From: AP-15 sp963785565
GTDB taxonomy: Bacteria > Pseudomonadota > Alphaproteobacteria > ATCC43930 > CGMCC-115725
Assembly (NCBI GenBank): GCA_963785565.1
Contig: CAWAVV010000005.1
Location: 186,001 to 250,000 of the forward strand
Direction: 5' to 3'
DNA length: 64,000 bases
Position 1 is the first letter of the stretch. Each line of letters opens with the position of its first letter. Positions 10,413 to 18,882 of this stretch are shown in pieces. The notes beneath the pieces were generated by a model that did not search any database, was not told the DNA's origin, and saw nothing but the letters and a program-made list of their open reading frames with translations. The translations under genes were made by a program, and so were the position numbers.

Positions 10413-11798
10413 ATGCCCCCGCCCGGCGGAAAACGCACATCACTTACCTCCTATACTTGGGGAGGGTTTGGCTCGCAGAACGACATCACCCAGTTCCGCA
10501 ATGTGTTCCAGCCCGACCAAGGAATCTTTTCCCCTGGTTACCCGTTGGTCCCGCCCGAGCACGAGCGCGTGCGGGTGTGGGATTATCCAGTCGGCTACAA
10601 CACTATATATACGCCTAGATCGTACGATCCGATAGGATTTCACGAGCTGCGTGCGCTGGCCGAGAACCATGACATTACTCGACTAGCGATCGAGACTCGC
10701 AAGGATCAGATTGAGAAACTCGACTGGGCGATTAGATCTCGTAACGAGAAGCAGCCAGGGGCGGACTATCACGAGCGTATCTCCAAGCTGATTGAATTCT
10801 GGCGTAAGCCGGACGGTGAGCAACCTTTCGCGACCTGGCTGCGTGAGCTCCTTGAGGACCTGCTGGTGTTGGACGCTCCGGCCCTCGAACTGCGTCACAA
10901 CCGAGCTGGCGAAATTATCGGTCTCGATGTCGTCGATGGGGCTACGATCAAAGTACTGATCGACGACACCGGCCGCCGCCCTCAGCCCCCGGCACCGGCA
11001 TATGAACAGATCATTCACGGGCGTCCTTGGCGCCTGTTGACGACAGACCAGTTGCTCTATCTGCCGCGTAACAAGCGACCGCATAAGGCCTATGGTTTCG
11101 GTCCATGCGAGCAGATCGTGATGACGATCAACATCGGGCTGCGTCGCCAAGTGATGCAGCTGCAGCATTTCACCGAAGGTAATGTACCACCCGGGCTGCT
11201 GAATGCACCTGATGGATGGAATGCTGAGCAAATTCGTCAGTTTCAGGAGTGGTTCGACTCGATCCTCGCGGGTAATACCGGCACCCGTACCCGCCTGATT
11301 TGGGCTCCTACAGGGGCTAAGTACCAACCCTTTAAGGAGGCTCCTTACAAAGACGAGTTCGACGAGTGGCTGGCGCGGATCGTCTGCTACGCCTTTTCTC
11401 TTCCGCCGACTGCATTTACTCCGCAGGTCAATCGGGCTACGGCGCAGTCTGCGCAGGAGACCGCTCTCGAAGAGGGACTGGCGCCGTTGGCACGGTGGGT
11501 CAAGCGGCTGGTTGACGGCGTTATCCAGGATAGGATGGGCCATACCGACCTTGAATTTGTCTGGTCGGATGTTCGGTCCACAGACCCCAAGGACCAGGCA
11601 TCCATCCTCGACATTTATGTCAAAGATGGCATCTTCACGTTAAACGAGGCGCGCGACACTCTCGGGCTCTCTCCGGTCGAGGGTGGCGACCAACCAATGT
11701 TTCAGACTGCGCAAGGACCTGTTGCACTAGATGTAGTTCTAGCGGCGAAGCCGGCAGGCCGAAGCCAGAATAACACCCTTCCAACTCCCTGGAAATAG
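10413..11798 (+). CDS. Phage portal protein
   Basis: The portal forms the dodecameric ring through which DNA enters and leaves the head. The 461-residue protein has the HK97/GTA-type portal pattern: an early clasp region with HELRALAENHDITRLAIETR, the stem/wing region, YGFGPCEQIVMTINIGLRR, and the C-terminal QVNRATAQSAQETALEEGL (about residues 340-360). Length fits the family. I start it at ATG 10413 because AGAGG lies 7 bases upstream; the in-frame ATG at 10392 has no such site. It is separated from terL by 3.4 kb of adhesin-like genes, whereas the two are normally adjacent. Confidence 0.9.
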   Translation: MPPPGGKRTSLTSYTWGGFGSQNDITQFRNVFQPDQGIFSPGYPLVPPEHERVRVWDYPVGYNTIYTPRSYDPIGFHELRALAENHDITRLAIETRKDQIEKLDWAIRSRNEKQPGADYHERISKLIEFWRKPDGEQPFATWLRELLEDLLVLDAPALELRHNRAGEIIGLDVVDGATIKVLIDDTGRRPQPPAPAYEQIIHGRPWRLLTTDQLLYLPRNKRPHKAYGFGPCEQIVMTINIGLRRQVMQLQHFTEGNVPPGLLNAPDGWNAEQIRQFQEWFDSILAGNTGTRTRLIWAPTGAKYQPFKEAPYKDEFDEWLARIVCYAFSLPPTAFTPQVNRATAQSAQETALEEGLAPLARWVKRLVDGVIQDRMGHTDLEFVWSDVRSTDPKDQASILDIYVKDGIFTLNEARDTLGLSPVEGGDQPMFQTAQGPVALDVVLAAKPAGRSQNNTLPTPWK

Positions 11799-11945
11799 TC
11801 TCACTCATTCGCGCCGAGCGGCGGAACATGGCTGCTCCCGGCGCCACTCGGGCAAGCGTACCGGCGGCCGATCAGATTTTCGCTTCTCGATCGTATCGAT
11901 CCTATCTGTCGCCTCCACAAACGAGAATTATTAGGAGCGCTATCG

Positions 11946-13037
11946 ATGAGCGTTACCCCGAACAACATCGTCGCTTATGGCTCGGTTAACATGCCCGAAG
12001 CCGATGGGGTGGCCGTCGGCGGCTCAGTTGATTTCACTAAGCGCGTTGCCTTTTACGACATTACCCCAGCGGGTACGGTCGACGTCGTTTCGAGTTCTGC
12101 CTCGGATACGGCGACCAAGATGCAGGTGACCGGTCGGGACCCCACCGGCGTGATCCAAACGCCCGCAGCGGTGACCCTTACCGGCACCATGCCGGTCACC
12201 GGCTCGCAGACCTTCGAGCGTCTGCTTGCCGCGGTGATCACCGGCGGGACGATCGGCAGCTTGACCAATCCGGGCGGCACAGCCGCGACCGGCGACGTTG
12301 CGGTCTATGCGCATACTCCGGTCATTTCAGGACACACCGCTCAGACCGGCTCGGCCAACACGTCAGGCACGACACCGCCATTGTTCAAGCTGCAATCCGG
12401 CGACGGCGCCAGCGTCTCGATCGGCCAGCTTATCCGGATAACCTCCGGCACAGGCGCCAACACTATCCGCGTGATTGTCGCTACATCGGGCTACGGCGCC
12501 GATGTTGTCGCGGTCAACCGCGACTGGACCGTGCCCAGTGGGTCGCTTCCAGACAATACCAGCATTTACAGTGTCTTAGATGGAATGCTGTTCGAGATCT
12601 CGCCGAATGCGGTCGTCGCGATTACCCGATGTTTTTCAACTGCTGCGGCCGACGTTCCGGGCGGCTCGACACGGACCTTTTACGAGAAGGTCTTCGTCGT
12701 CAACAACAACACCGGCACCACGCTGACATCTGCAACGATCCAGGTTGCCGCCGATACGCCCTCACTGCCCAGTTCGGCGGCGCTCGACATCGCGCTGTGC
12801 ACTGCGCTCAATGATGCAAGTACCACAACCAATCGGCAGACGGCGCCGACGTCTGGCGCGGGCTCATTCGTGGTACAGCCCTCGGCGATCAACGTGCCAT
12901 CGCCCGGGAACCTACCATCGGGCCCCTCGCCCAATGGCGCCGGAGCGCAGGGAGTATGGTTTCGCCTCACCCTGCCGGCCGGCTCGGCGGCCTATAAGGG
13001 ATCTGCCGATCTGCGCACGCAAGGCAGCACAACATGA
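11946..13037 (+). CDS. Hypothetical virion structural protein
   Basis: This 363-residue protein has an ATG with AGGAG at good spacing. The sequence is rich in Thr/Ser/Ala/Gly with few charges and many predicted beta strands, for example FERLLAAVITGGTIGSL and FYEKVFVVNNNTGTTLTSATI. I know similar proteins in alphaproteobacterial prophages but no named family. Its stop overlaps the start of the next tiny gene by ATGA, showing translational coupling. A role in head decoration or a fibre is plausible; neither is shown. Confidence 0.65.
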   Translation: MSVTPNNIVAYGSVNMPEADGVAVGGSVDFTKRVAFYDITPAGTVDVVSSSASDTATKMQVTGRDPTGVIQTPAAVTLTGTMPVTGSQTFERLLAAVITGGTIGSLTNPGGTAATGDVAVYAHTPVISGHTAQTGSANTSGTTPPLFKLQSGDGASVSIGQLIRITSGTGANTIRVIVATSGYGADVVAVNRDWTVPSGSLPDNTSIYSVLDGMLFEISPNAVVAITRCFSTAAADVPGGSTRTFYEKVFVVNNNTGTTLTSATIQVAADTPSLPSSAALDIALCTALNDASTTTNRQTAPTSGAGSFVVQPSAINVPSPGNLPSGPSPNGAGAQGVWFRLTLPAGSAAYKGSADLRTQGSTT

Positions 13038-13138
13038 TGGAGATAGTCCAGCTCACGAGTAATCAGTGGGTTTGGGAGATCTTCTGCGTCCTCACCGCGT
13101 TGGTGATCGTTCTTCTGCTTCTTTGCCCAAAGGATTGA
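13034..13138 (+). CDS. Tiny single-span membrane protein
   Basis: A 34-residue protein starts at ATG 13034 within the upstream stop (ATGA). After a polar head of about 13 residues there is one strongly hydrophobic helix, with FCVLTALVIVLLLLC, and a short tail. Its size, coupling and the lysozyme-like gene three positions downstream make a holin-like or lysis-accessory role conceivable. I recognise no family. Confidence 0.55.
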   Translation: MMEIVQLTSNQWVWEIFCVLTALVIVLLLLCPKD

Positions 13139-13140
13139 GC

Positions 13141-13242
13141 ATGCTGTTTTTCGGCCCTGCGCTGTTCGGCGCCGGTTGCGCGTGTTGGCTTGCCGGCGTC
13201 ACGATCGTTTATGGCGCGCTGCTGTTGTCCCGGAGCCGCTGA
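13141..13242 (+). CDS. Second tiny membrane protein
   Basis: A 33-residue protein starts at ATG 13141 with AAAGGA about 7 bases upstream, two bases after the preceding stop. It is hydrophobic almost throughout, with two Cys (GAGCACW) and a basic end SRSR, consistent with one membrane span and a positive-inside tail. It forms a pair with the preceding tiny membrane protein. The function is unknown; a lysis role is inferred from position only. Confidence 0.55.
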   Translation: MLFFGPALFGAGCACWLAGVTIVYGALLLSRSR

Positions 13243-13243
13243 C

Positions 13244-13453
13244 ATGCTGCCCCAAAAGCTGACGGCGCTCGATCCCGAGAGCGAGCGGGCGCGGTACAAA
13301 ATCGTGCGTCGCGACACGATGGATGATGTGCCGGGCCTTATCTTGTCAGCCAGCGTTGAGACTGGCCTGTGCCTGTTGCGGAATGCCAACGGCGCCAGCC
13401 AGGAATACAATTTCGGGCCAGATGGGCTCCGTATTGCGGTGGCGCGGCGATGA
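13244..13453 (+). CDS. Small hypothetical protein, full-length member of a duplicated pair
   Basis: A 69-residue protein has CGGAG upstream of ATG 13244. Its sequence carries the blocks KIVRRDT and EYNFGPDGLRIAVARR. A shortened relative lies at 34124 with KIVRRGT and FVFGPNGFGIVIASR, lacking about 26 residues in between. The gene is coupled by ATGA to the lysozyme-like gene. No known domain is evident; the soluble, beta-rich look suggests a small accessory protein. Confidence 0.6.
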   Translation: MLPQKLTALDPESERARYKIVRRDTMDDVPGLILSASVETGLCLLRNANGASQEYNFGPDGLRIAVARR

Positions 13454-13929
13454 CGGTCAATGCTTCGGATTTTCGCCAGTTTGTGATCGAGCCGGCTCTG
13501 GCGCAGCTTGCGCCGGCGGGCATTCCCGTCACCCGAACGGCGGCCGATCTCTTGATGGCTACGGCGGCCAACGAGACCGATCTGGGAACCTGGCTTAACC
13601 AAAATCCGGGCCCTGCGTTGGGCGTATTTCAGATCGAGCCAGCAAGTTTGGCGTCATTGATCGCGCGGCTTAGTGGGTCGGAGCTAACCGCGCTCATTGG
13701 GATCATGACGCCGCAGCCCATAGCCGACCAGCTCGACAGTAATCTTTTGCTGGCCGCTGCGATCTGTCGACTGTTTTATTGGCAGGTGCCCGACCCGTTG
13801 CCACCCGATACCGTGTCCGGTCTGTGGTCTTACTACAAGACGTATTACAACACGGATGCCGGAGCGGCGACTAGGGATGGGTTCGTTTCGGCGCTCAAGC
13901 TTACTGACCTTGGAGGTCTCCCCGTATGA
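13450..13929 (+). CDS. Lysozyme-like / transglycosylase-type phage protein
   Basis: This 159-residue protein shows a lysozyme-superfamily pattern. A candidate catalytic Glu lies in ATAANETDLG (about residues 38-47), followed by PALGVFQIEPAS (about 55-66), which resembles the G.FQ.EP motif of phage cell-wall hydrolases and T7 gp16-like transglycosylases. There is no signal peptide. It may be a lysis enzyme served by the tiny membrane proteins upstream, or a virion-associated wall hydrolase. It is coupled at both ends by ATGA overlaps. The family assignment rests on short motifs. Confidence 0.55.
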   Translation: MTVNASDFRQFVIEPALAQLAPAGIPVTRTAADLLMATAANETDLGTWLNQNPGPALGVFQIEPASLASLIARLSGSELTALIGIMTPQPIADQLDSNLLLAAAICRLFYWQVPDPLPPDTVSGLWSYYKTYYNTDAGAATRDGFVSALKLTDLGGLPV

Positions 13930-14444
13930 GCAATCCGTGGATTAGGGGAGCGCCGACGGTCTGGCCGCATGGTCCTGGACAGTCGCCCGACACGCTTACC
14001 GCGTTAGCCAACGGCCAAGCGCTCGGTATGGGAAAGCTGTGGGCCGAGAACATTGGCCTCGCTACCCCGCTTGGAGATCTGATCTTGCCGCCATGGAGGG
14101 TCACGACGGGATCGGGAAGTGTCGGAGGTACGATATCGCGCTACTTGATCCTCTCTGAGGATGGCAGTCTGTGGACCGGCGGGATTGATCCGACTTCCTC
14201 ATCCGACCAATCGACCGCACTGTCGGCGATGCTGAACTATGATGGCGCCAACGCGGCGTTGATCGATCAAATCACTGTCTCGACCTCGACGACGGCCTAT
14301 TACTTCCGCTGGCGCAGCCTGCAATCGATGTTAGGTAACGCCCCGCACTACGTATCGATCCTGGTCTATAATCAATCGGGACAGGCCCTCAGCGCCACGG
14401 CGGCCAATCATACCGCCCAATATGCAAGTGAATCCTATGCATAA
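13926..14444 (+). CDS. Hypothetical virion protein, paralogue of the gene at 16899
   Basis: This 172-residue protein has no signal peptide. Its C-terminal segment YNQSGQALSATAANHTAQY closely matches YNGSGAALSATASNCIVKY at the same place in the protein at 16899-17396, and both share a mid-protein DxxTVS/DVSVRMTVTS-like strand. The two therefore look like diverged copies. The sequence is beta-rich and low in charge, consistent with a fibre or decoration protein. The start overlaps the preceding stop by ATGA and the end overlaps the next start. Confidence 0.6.
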   Translation: MSNPWIRGAPTVWPHGPGQSPDTLTALANGQALGMGKLWAENIGLATPLGDLILPPWRVTTGSGSVGGTISRYLILSEDGSLWTGGIDPTSSSDQSTALSAMLNYDGANAALIDQITVSTSTTAYYFRWRSLQSMLGNAPHYVSILVYNQSGQALSATAANHTAQYASESYA

Positions 14445-14928
14445 GGTATTTTTTCGACCGGGCTGGCTGATGGCGGCGTCGGTTGCTGCCTTGTGGATTT
14501 TGATATCATCTGGGGTGGTGGCTCAAGGCATCGACCCCGGTATCGCGGCGATCGTCTCGGTATTGAAGACAACACTCACGACCACCCCGGTGCCGGCGAC
14601 CACCAACGGCTGGACGCCATTTCTCGACAACGGGCAAGGCACGACGGTGACCACCGTCAAGGGGACCGCCGGCGAGCTGGGGGCGTACCATTGCCTCAAC
14701 CCCAACGCGGCCGTCTCGTACGTGCAGATCTTCGACACATCGAGCACGGTGACGCTGGGCGTCACAACCCCGGTGCTGTCGCTCGGGCTGCCGGCTAACG
14801 ACGGCGGCAATCTTGAGTGGACGATCGGCGTCCATTTTGCCAACGGGATCAAAGTCGCGGTGACGACGACCGCAACCGGCTCGACCGGGCCCAGCACCAA
14901 CGTCGATTGCAACTTCGGTTACAAGTGA
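14437..14928 (+). CDS. Secreted-type virion-cluster protein
   Basis: This 163-residue protein has an N-terminal signal peptide (MHKVFFRPGW, then a hydrophobic run ending SSGVVAQ), followed by a Thr/Val-rich beta-type domain with two Cys (YHCLNPN and VDCNFGYK) that could pair. Oxidised Cys would fit export. ATG 14437 overlaps the upstream stop; an in-frame ATG at 14422 is the alternative. I recognise no named family. It is the second of three signal-peptide proteins in the island. Confidence 0.6.
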   Translation: MHKVFFRPGWLMAASVAALWILISSGVVAQGIDPGIAAIVSVLKTTLTTTPVPATTNGWTPFLDNGQGTTVTTVKGTAGELGAYHCLNPNAAVSYVQIFDTSSTVTLGVTTPVLSLGLPANDGGNLEWTIGVHFANGIKVAVTTTATGSTGPSTNVDCNFGYK

Positions 14929-14932
14929 CCCA

Positions 14933-16882
14933 ATGCTACCCCAACTCTATGTTCTGGCGATCCTCTGCCTGATTACGATCCCGGCATCCGCCGGGATGAT
15001 GATGTTCGGCGTGGGCCGGGCGCCGGGCGGCAGCAGCTACACGCCTTTGTGCAGCATCGTCAGTTGCACCTACGCGCTCTCAACCGAGCGCCAGCTGGTA
15101 GCGTCCGCGACCGTAGCATTACAGGTCTTTCGGACGGTTGACAGTACGACGCAAGATGTAGGCTTCACCGGCGCCGGAACCGTCAACACAGGCACGGTTG
15201 ATGCGTTTTGCAACGCACCCGTCGCCGGCGTGATCTCGCGCGACTGTTTTATCTCGAAGGTTTACGACCAATCCGGCAACGGATGCGTTATCTACAATTC
15301 AACCTCGACGGCGATGCCGGACTATATGGTTTCGCCAACTCATGGAGGTTTGCCGCTCTTTCAAAAGTCGTTTCAGGGAAATACCGGGAACCTTAATTTC
15401 TTACTGGACAATAACGGCGGCAGCACCGGCGCGTTGATCAACCCATGTAATCTGCTGACCGGCGGGGCTCAATCCCTCTTCTTTTCCGGCAACAGCACTT
15501 ATGGCAGCAATATCGGCGGCCAAGCCGGGCTCCAAGAGAACATACCGGGGGTCGTTACCGGCACGATGTACAGCGCCTATGTCGGCATCGCCGGCCTGGC
15601 CTTCGGCGATTGCCCACTCGCCCCGACGCAGCCCTGCGGTGGCATGGATACCGAAGGCGAGGGGCCGCAAGCGCCATTTACACCCGAAACCAATAACGAC
15701 GCGATCGATATCGCGACGACGGCGGGCGGGAAGGGGCCGAACAATATTTGGTTTAACGGCGTTCAGATAGAAACTAATGCGATGATCGCCACAAACCTGG
15801 CGACGCAGGGCCGTATGTCGTGGGGGACGACCGGAGATCACACGTCGAACGGCCCGGCGATGAACCGCTCTGAAGCATTCTTTACCATAACACTAACTCC
15901 AACTCAGGTCGCCAATCTTTACAACAACGAGACCAGCTTCATCGGAACCTTGAACCCCACCTACGCCGGCCCCGGGGATTTGTTTGTCGAGAACAGCGCC
16001 ACCCCCGGATTAGGCACCGGGCATATCGATCAGTTGCAATGGCTCTCGGTCGGTCTCTCGCTCCGCAAAGCCTATGCCGGCTATGAAGGCCCGGCGCTGA
16101 ACGTCTGTAAGGGCCAGGCCGTAACCGGCGCCGGGAACTGCGAAGACATCGGCTGGGTCAACGATCTCATTGACACCGCGGCGATGAGCGCGTTTTGCGG
16201 CCCCGTCAGCGGCCTCAACAATTGCGCAGTGCAAATTTGGTACAATCAGGCGCTCAACCAAAACTCGCTGCTGAACAGCCATAACACAGCGCTCGACGCC
16301 ACTGCGGCCTCGACATCGAAGCGGCCAACGGTCGTATGGTCTGGCTGCCAGACAACGGCGATCACCGTCTGTATCGCTACGAGCCCGACCAACTACTTCA
16401 CCACCAATGGCATCGGCATCTCGAGCGGCGGCTACACGATCTCGGCGGTGGCACAGCGCCTCAGTTCAATCACCACCAGCGCAATCTATTCCTCTGCCAC
16501 CGGTACCGGGCCGGAAACGATCCTCGGGTTTGGCTCGACTTCCGGTGTCTGTTTCGGAGCTGCCCATAATGGCGGTGGCGGCCCCACGCTGGCTGGCTGC
16601 GCCGAAAATACAATCCACAGCATGACCCTCGACGCGGCGAACACGCCTTCCGTGATCCTCTATGTGGACGGGACGGCCAGCACGGCGACTACGGCAACCG
16701 TGGGGTACAGTACGAGCGGGCTGGGCGTGGGTGCAACAGGGGCCGGGGCCGATGCCTGCACCTGCCAGCTTAGCGAAGTGCTGGTCTATGGCGACACCCA
16801 CAGCGCAGTTTTTGCAGCCGCCTTGGGCTCGGCCAACGTCGCCGTCTTGCGCGCCAACCAGCGCGCCGCGTTTGGTTTCTGA
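14933..16882 (+). CDS. Exported protein with two arabinofuranosidase-B-like domains
   Basis: This 649-residue protein has a clear signal peptide ending ITIPASA near residue 20. Residues about 38-345 and 360-649 each carry the alpha-L-arabinofuranosidase B (GH54-type) catalytic-domain pattern. The first has YALSTERQL, FRTVDSTTQDVGF, DAFCNAP and ISKVYDQSGNG; the second has LSLRKAY, EDIGWVNDLIDTAAMSAFCG and VQIWYNQALNQN. The domain is used by phages as a lectin-like or glycan-cleaving fibre. The second copy has lost parts of the motif (YDQSGN to YNQALN), so it may only bind. Many Cys suggest an oxidising compartment. Confidence 0.65.
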   Translation: MLPQLYVLAILCLITIPASAGMMMFGVGRAPGGSSYTPLCSIVSCTYALSTERQLVASATVALQVFRTVDSTTQDVGFTGAGTVNTGTVDAFCNAPVAGVISRDCFISKVYDQSGNGCVIYNSTSTAMPDYMVSPTHGGLPLFQKSFQGNTGNLNFLLDNNGGSTGALINPCNLLTGGAQSLFFSGNSTYGSNIGGQAGLQENIPGVVTGTMYSAYVGIAGLAFGDCPLAPTQPCGGMDTEGEGPQAPFTPETNNDAIDIATTAGGKGPNNIWFNGVQIETNAMIATNLATQGRMSWGTTGDHTSNGPAMNRSEAFFTITLTPTQVANLYNNETSFIGTLNPTYAGPGDLFVENSATPGLGTGHIDQLQWLSVGLSLRKAYAGYEGPALNVCKGQAVTGAGNCEDIGWVNDLIDTAAMSAFCGPVSGLNNCAVQIWYNQALNQNSLLNSHNTALDATAASTSKRPTVVWSGCQTTAITVCIATSPTNYFTTNGIGISSGGYTISAVAQRLSSITTSAIYSSATGTGPETILGFGSTSGVCFGAAHNGGGGPTLAGCAENTIHSMTLDAANTPSVILYVDGTASTATTATVGYSTSGLGVGATGAGADACTCQLSEVLVYGDTHSAVFAAALGSANVAVLRANQRAAFGF

Positions 16883-16898
16883 GAAGGGATGCTGAGGA

Positions 16899-17396
16899 AT
16901 GGCTAACCGCACCGCTTGGACCGCCGGGAACGGGGTCGGCTTTACATGGACCACGGCGATCAACCAGGCGGACCTCGTCAGCCTCGCCAACGGCTCGACG
17001 GTGCTTTCCTCGGTGGCCGACATCGCCAACCAGTCCAACCTTGACATCTACGCCGATGTTTCGGTGCGGATGACCGTAACCTCGGGGACGCCTCCGGCCG
17101 GGGCCTGGCTCGGGATCTACCTGGCGGCGCTGCTAGACGACGGCGCGACTTATGGCGACGGGTTTCTGACCTCGGGCGGCACGATCACCCGGGCCCCGCC
17201 ATGGGCTCCGGCCGGCAGCATCCCGCTAGAAACCGCCGCCGCGGCAACTAACCTTTCGGGTTTCGTGCAGGGGATCGTCATCCCGCCGGGTAGCTTCCGT
17301 TTCGCTCTCTACAACGGTTCGGGCGCGGCGCTGAGCGCCACCGCAAGCAACTGCATCGTCAAATACCGAACCTACAACATGCAGCTGAATAACTAG
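16899..17396 (+). CDS. Hypothetical virion protein, paralogue of the gene at 13926
   Basis: This 165-residue protein has a GAGGA-type site immediately upstream of the ATG. It is beta-rich with a C-terminal block YNGSGAALSATASNCIVKY shared with the protein at 13926-14444. It has no signal peptide. The N-terminal half includes LVSLANGSTVLSSVADIANQ, a pattern I associate loosely with small phage structural proteins. It lies between the arabinofuranosidase-like protein and a LamG-like protein, so a tail-fibre or decoration role is likely but unproven. Confidence 0.6.
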   Translation: MANRTAWTAGNGVGFTWTTAINQADLVSLANGSTVLSSVADIANQSNLDIYADVSVRMTVTSGTPPAGAWLGIYLAALLDDGATYGDGFLTSGGTITRAPPWAPAGSIPLETAAAATNLSGFVQGIVIPPGSFRFALYNGSGAALSATASNCIVKYRTYNMQLNN

Positions 17397-17405
17397 GCCG
17401 GGAAC

Positions 17406-18881
17406 ATGCTGCCGGCCTTTGTACATACCGGGCGGCTGCTCGGGCAAGGCGTCCCGGTCCTTAATTCGGCGCACCCGCTCGCCCAGAGCTTGCTGGCCGC
17501 CTATGTGCCGGCGATGGCGCCGGGCGGCAAGATCGTCAACCTCGCCTCGCCTGGCAGCGGCGATCTGGTCACGCGCGTTGGCTCGCCGGTGTTGGCCCCG
17601 ACGCCGGAAGGTCTGGGGTTTAACTGCAGCGTCTCAGCTGCACAAAAGTCGATCCAGTCCGGTAACGTGCCGCTGCCGTTCCAGATGGCCTCGGGGATGA
17701 GTATTTTCGTTCGCGGGCAATGGATTGGGTACGCCGGCAACAACAACCCGGATAACCTGCTCGGCATCACCTACAACGCGGCCCCCTTTTGGGCGTGGGG
17801 CATCGGTGTAAGCGCCTCAACCGGGCTCAACAGCAGCGCTCTCAACTCCATCTGTTATTTCTATGATCAGGGATCCTCGACCTTCACCAATGGCCAAGGC
17901 GCAACCTCTTCGATTGCCAACAACTCGATGTTTTCCGGTGGGTTTGTCGGAACAGCGGCAAGCGGCAGCCGGAGGCTGTACCTAAACGGCGTAGCGCAGG
18001 CCAACGTCACAGGCGTCAACGCGATGAACGCGAACCATTATGGTTCGCTGGCGCCGGCCATCGTGCTCGGCAACACCAGCGCCACCCGCACCGGCGCCTC
18101 TATTCTCACCGTCGGGTACATCTGGAACCGGCTGCTGACCGCTGGCGAGATGCGCTATCTCGACGCCAACCCCTATGCGCTGCTGCTGTGGCCAAGCGAC
18201 CGGGTATCGCTCGCATTAGCGACGCTCGCAGGTAGCGGCACGGCTGTTACAGCGGATGCGATCCTCGCCGCCGAATTCCTCGAAAGCTTACTCGGCGACA
18301 GCGGCGTTCCGGTGGAATCGCTCGCCGGCGGATCGGCGATCACCGGGAACGCTACGCTACCGCTCGAATTCAGTGCCGCTGTTCTGCGCGATTGGGGCGC
18401 CGGGGCTGCGCAATCAATTATCCGGCGCTTCTCGCACCCAGCGCTGGTAGGCCGGGTCCGCCGGCTGTTCCTCCCCGGTCGCCCGGGGACGCTCGCGATC
18501 GAAAGCGAGGGACGGCAGCATGTCGATCCGGGAGCGCCGATAGAGTCTCTCGGGTCCGCTGGGAATTCAGTCGCCGGTGATGCGATGTCGCCGATCGAAA
18601 CGCTGTCGAGCCAGCGGAGTGAGCTAGGAGCGGCGATCGAAAACGCGGCGAGCCTGCTGGTCGATCCGGGCGCGCCGACCGAAGGCCTGGCTGCTTCGCT
18701 ACTCGACATCAATGGCCCAGTCGAAGCGCTGGCTGGCGGTATTACCACGGTCACCGATGCCAACTTGGCGATCGAATGGGTTACGGCGGCACCCTCGATT
18801 CTGGTCTCGTTAGAATCAGGGCCGGAGCGGGTCAGGTTGCTCGCGACGCGGGGTCGGGTTCGTTTATTGCGGAGAAAGTGA
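17406..18881 (+). CDS. LamG-like adhesin with C-terminal ESL repeats
   Basis: In this 491-residue protein residues about 30-265 resemble a concanavalin/LamG-like jelly-roll: SIFVRGQWIGY, then RRLYLNGVAQANVTG, and the end motif VGYIWNRLLTAGEMRYLDANPY that often closes LamG repeats in phage fibres. Residues about 285-465 contain degenerate repeats of the form P-[VI]-E-[ST]-L plus DPGAP (GVPVESLAGG, GAPIESLG, SPIETLSS, GAPTEGLAA, GPVEALAGG). The C-terminus is basic (RVRLLATRGRVRLLRRK), which could anchor it to another component. There is no signal peptide. A fibre or receptor-binding role is inferred. Confidence 0.6.
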   Translation: MLPAFVHTGRLLGQGVPVLNSAHPLAQSLLAAYVPAMAPGGKIVNLASPGSGDLVTRVGSPVLAPTPEGLGFNCSVSAAQKSIQSGNVPLPFQMASGMSIFVRGQWIGYAGNNNPDNLLGITYNAAPFWAWGIGVSASTGLNSSALNSICYFYDQGSSTFTNGQGATSSIANNSMFSGGFVGTAASGSRRLYLNGVAQANVTGVNAMNANHYGSLAPAIVLGNTSATRTGASILTVGYIWNRLLTAGEMRYLDANPYALLLWPSDRVSLALATLAGSGTAVTADAILAAEFLESLLGDSGVPVESLAGGSAITGNATLPLEFSAAVLRDWGAGAAQSIIRRFSHPALVGRVRRLFLPGRPGTLAIESEGRQHVDPGAPIESLGSAGNSVAGDAMSPIETLSSQRSELGAAIENAASLLVDPGAPTEGLAASLLDINGPVEALAGGITTVTDANLAIEWVTAAPSILVSLESGPERVRLLATRGRVRLLRRK

Positions 18882-18882
18882 G

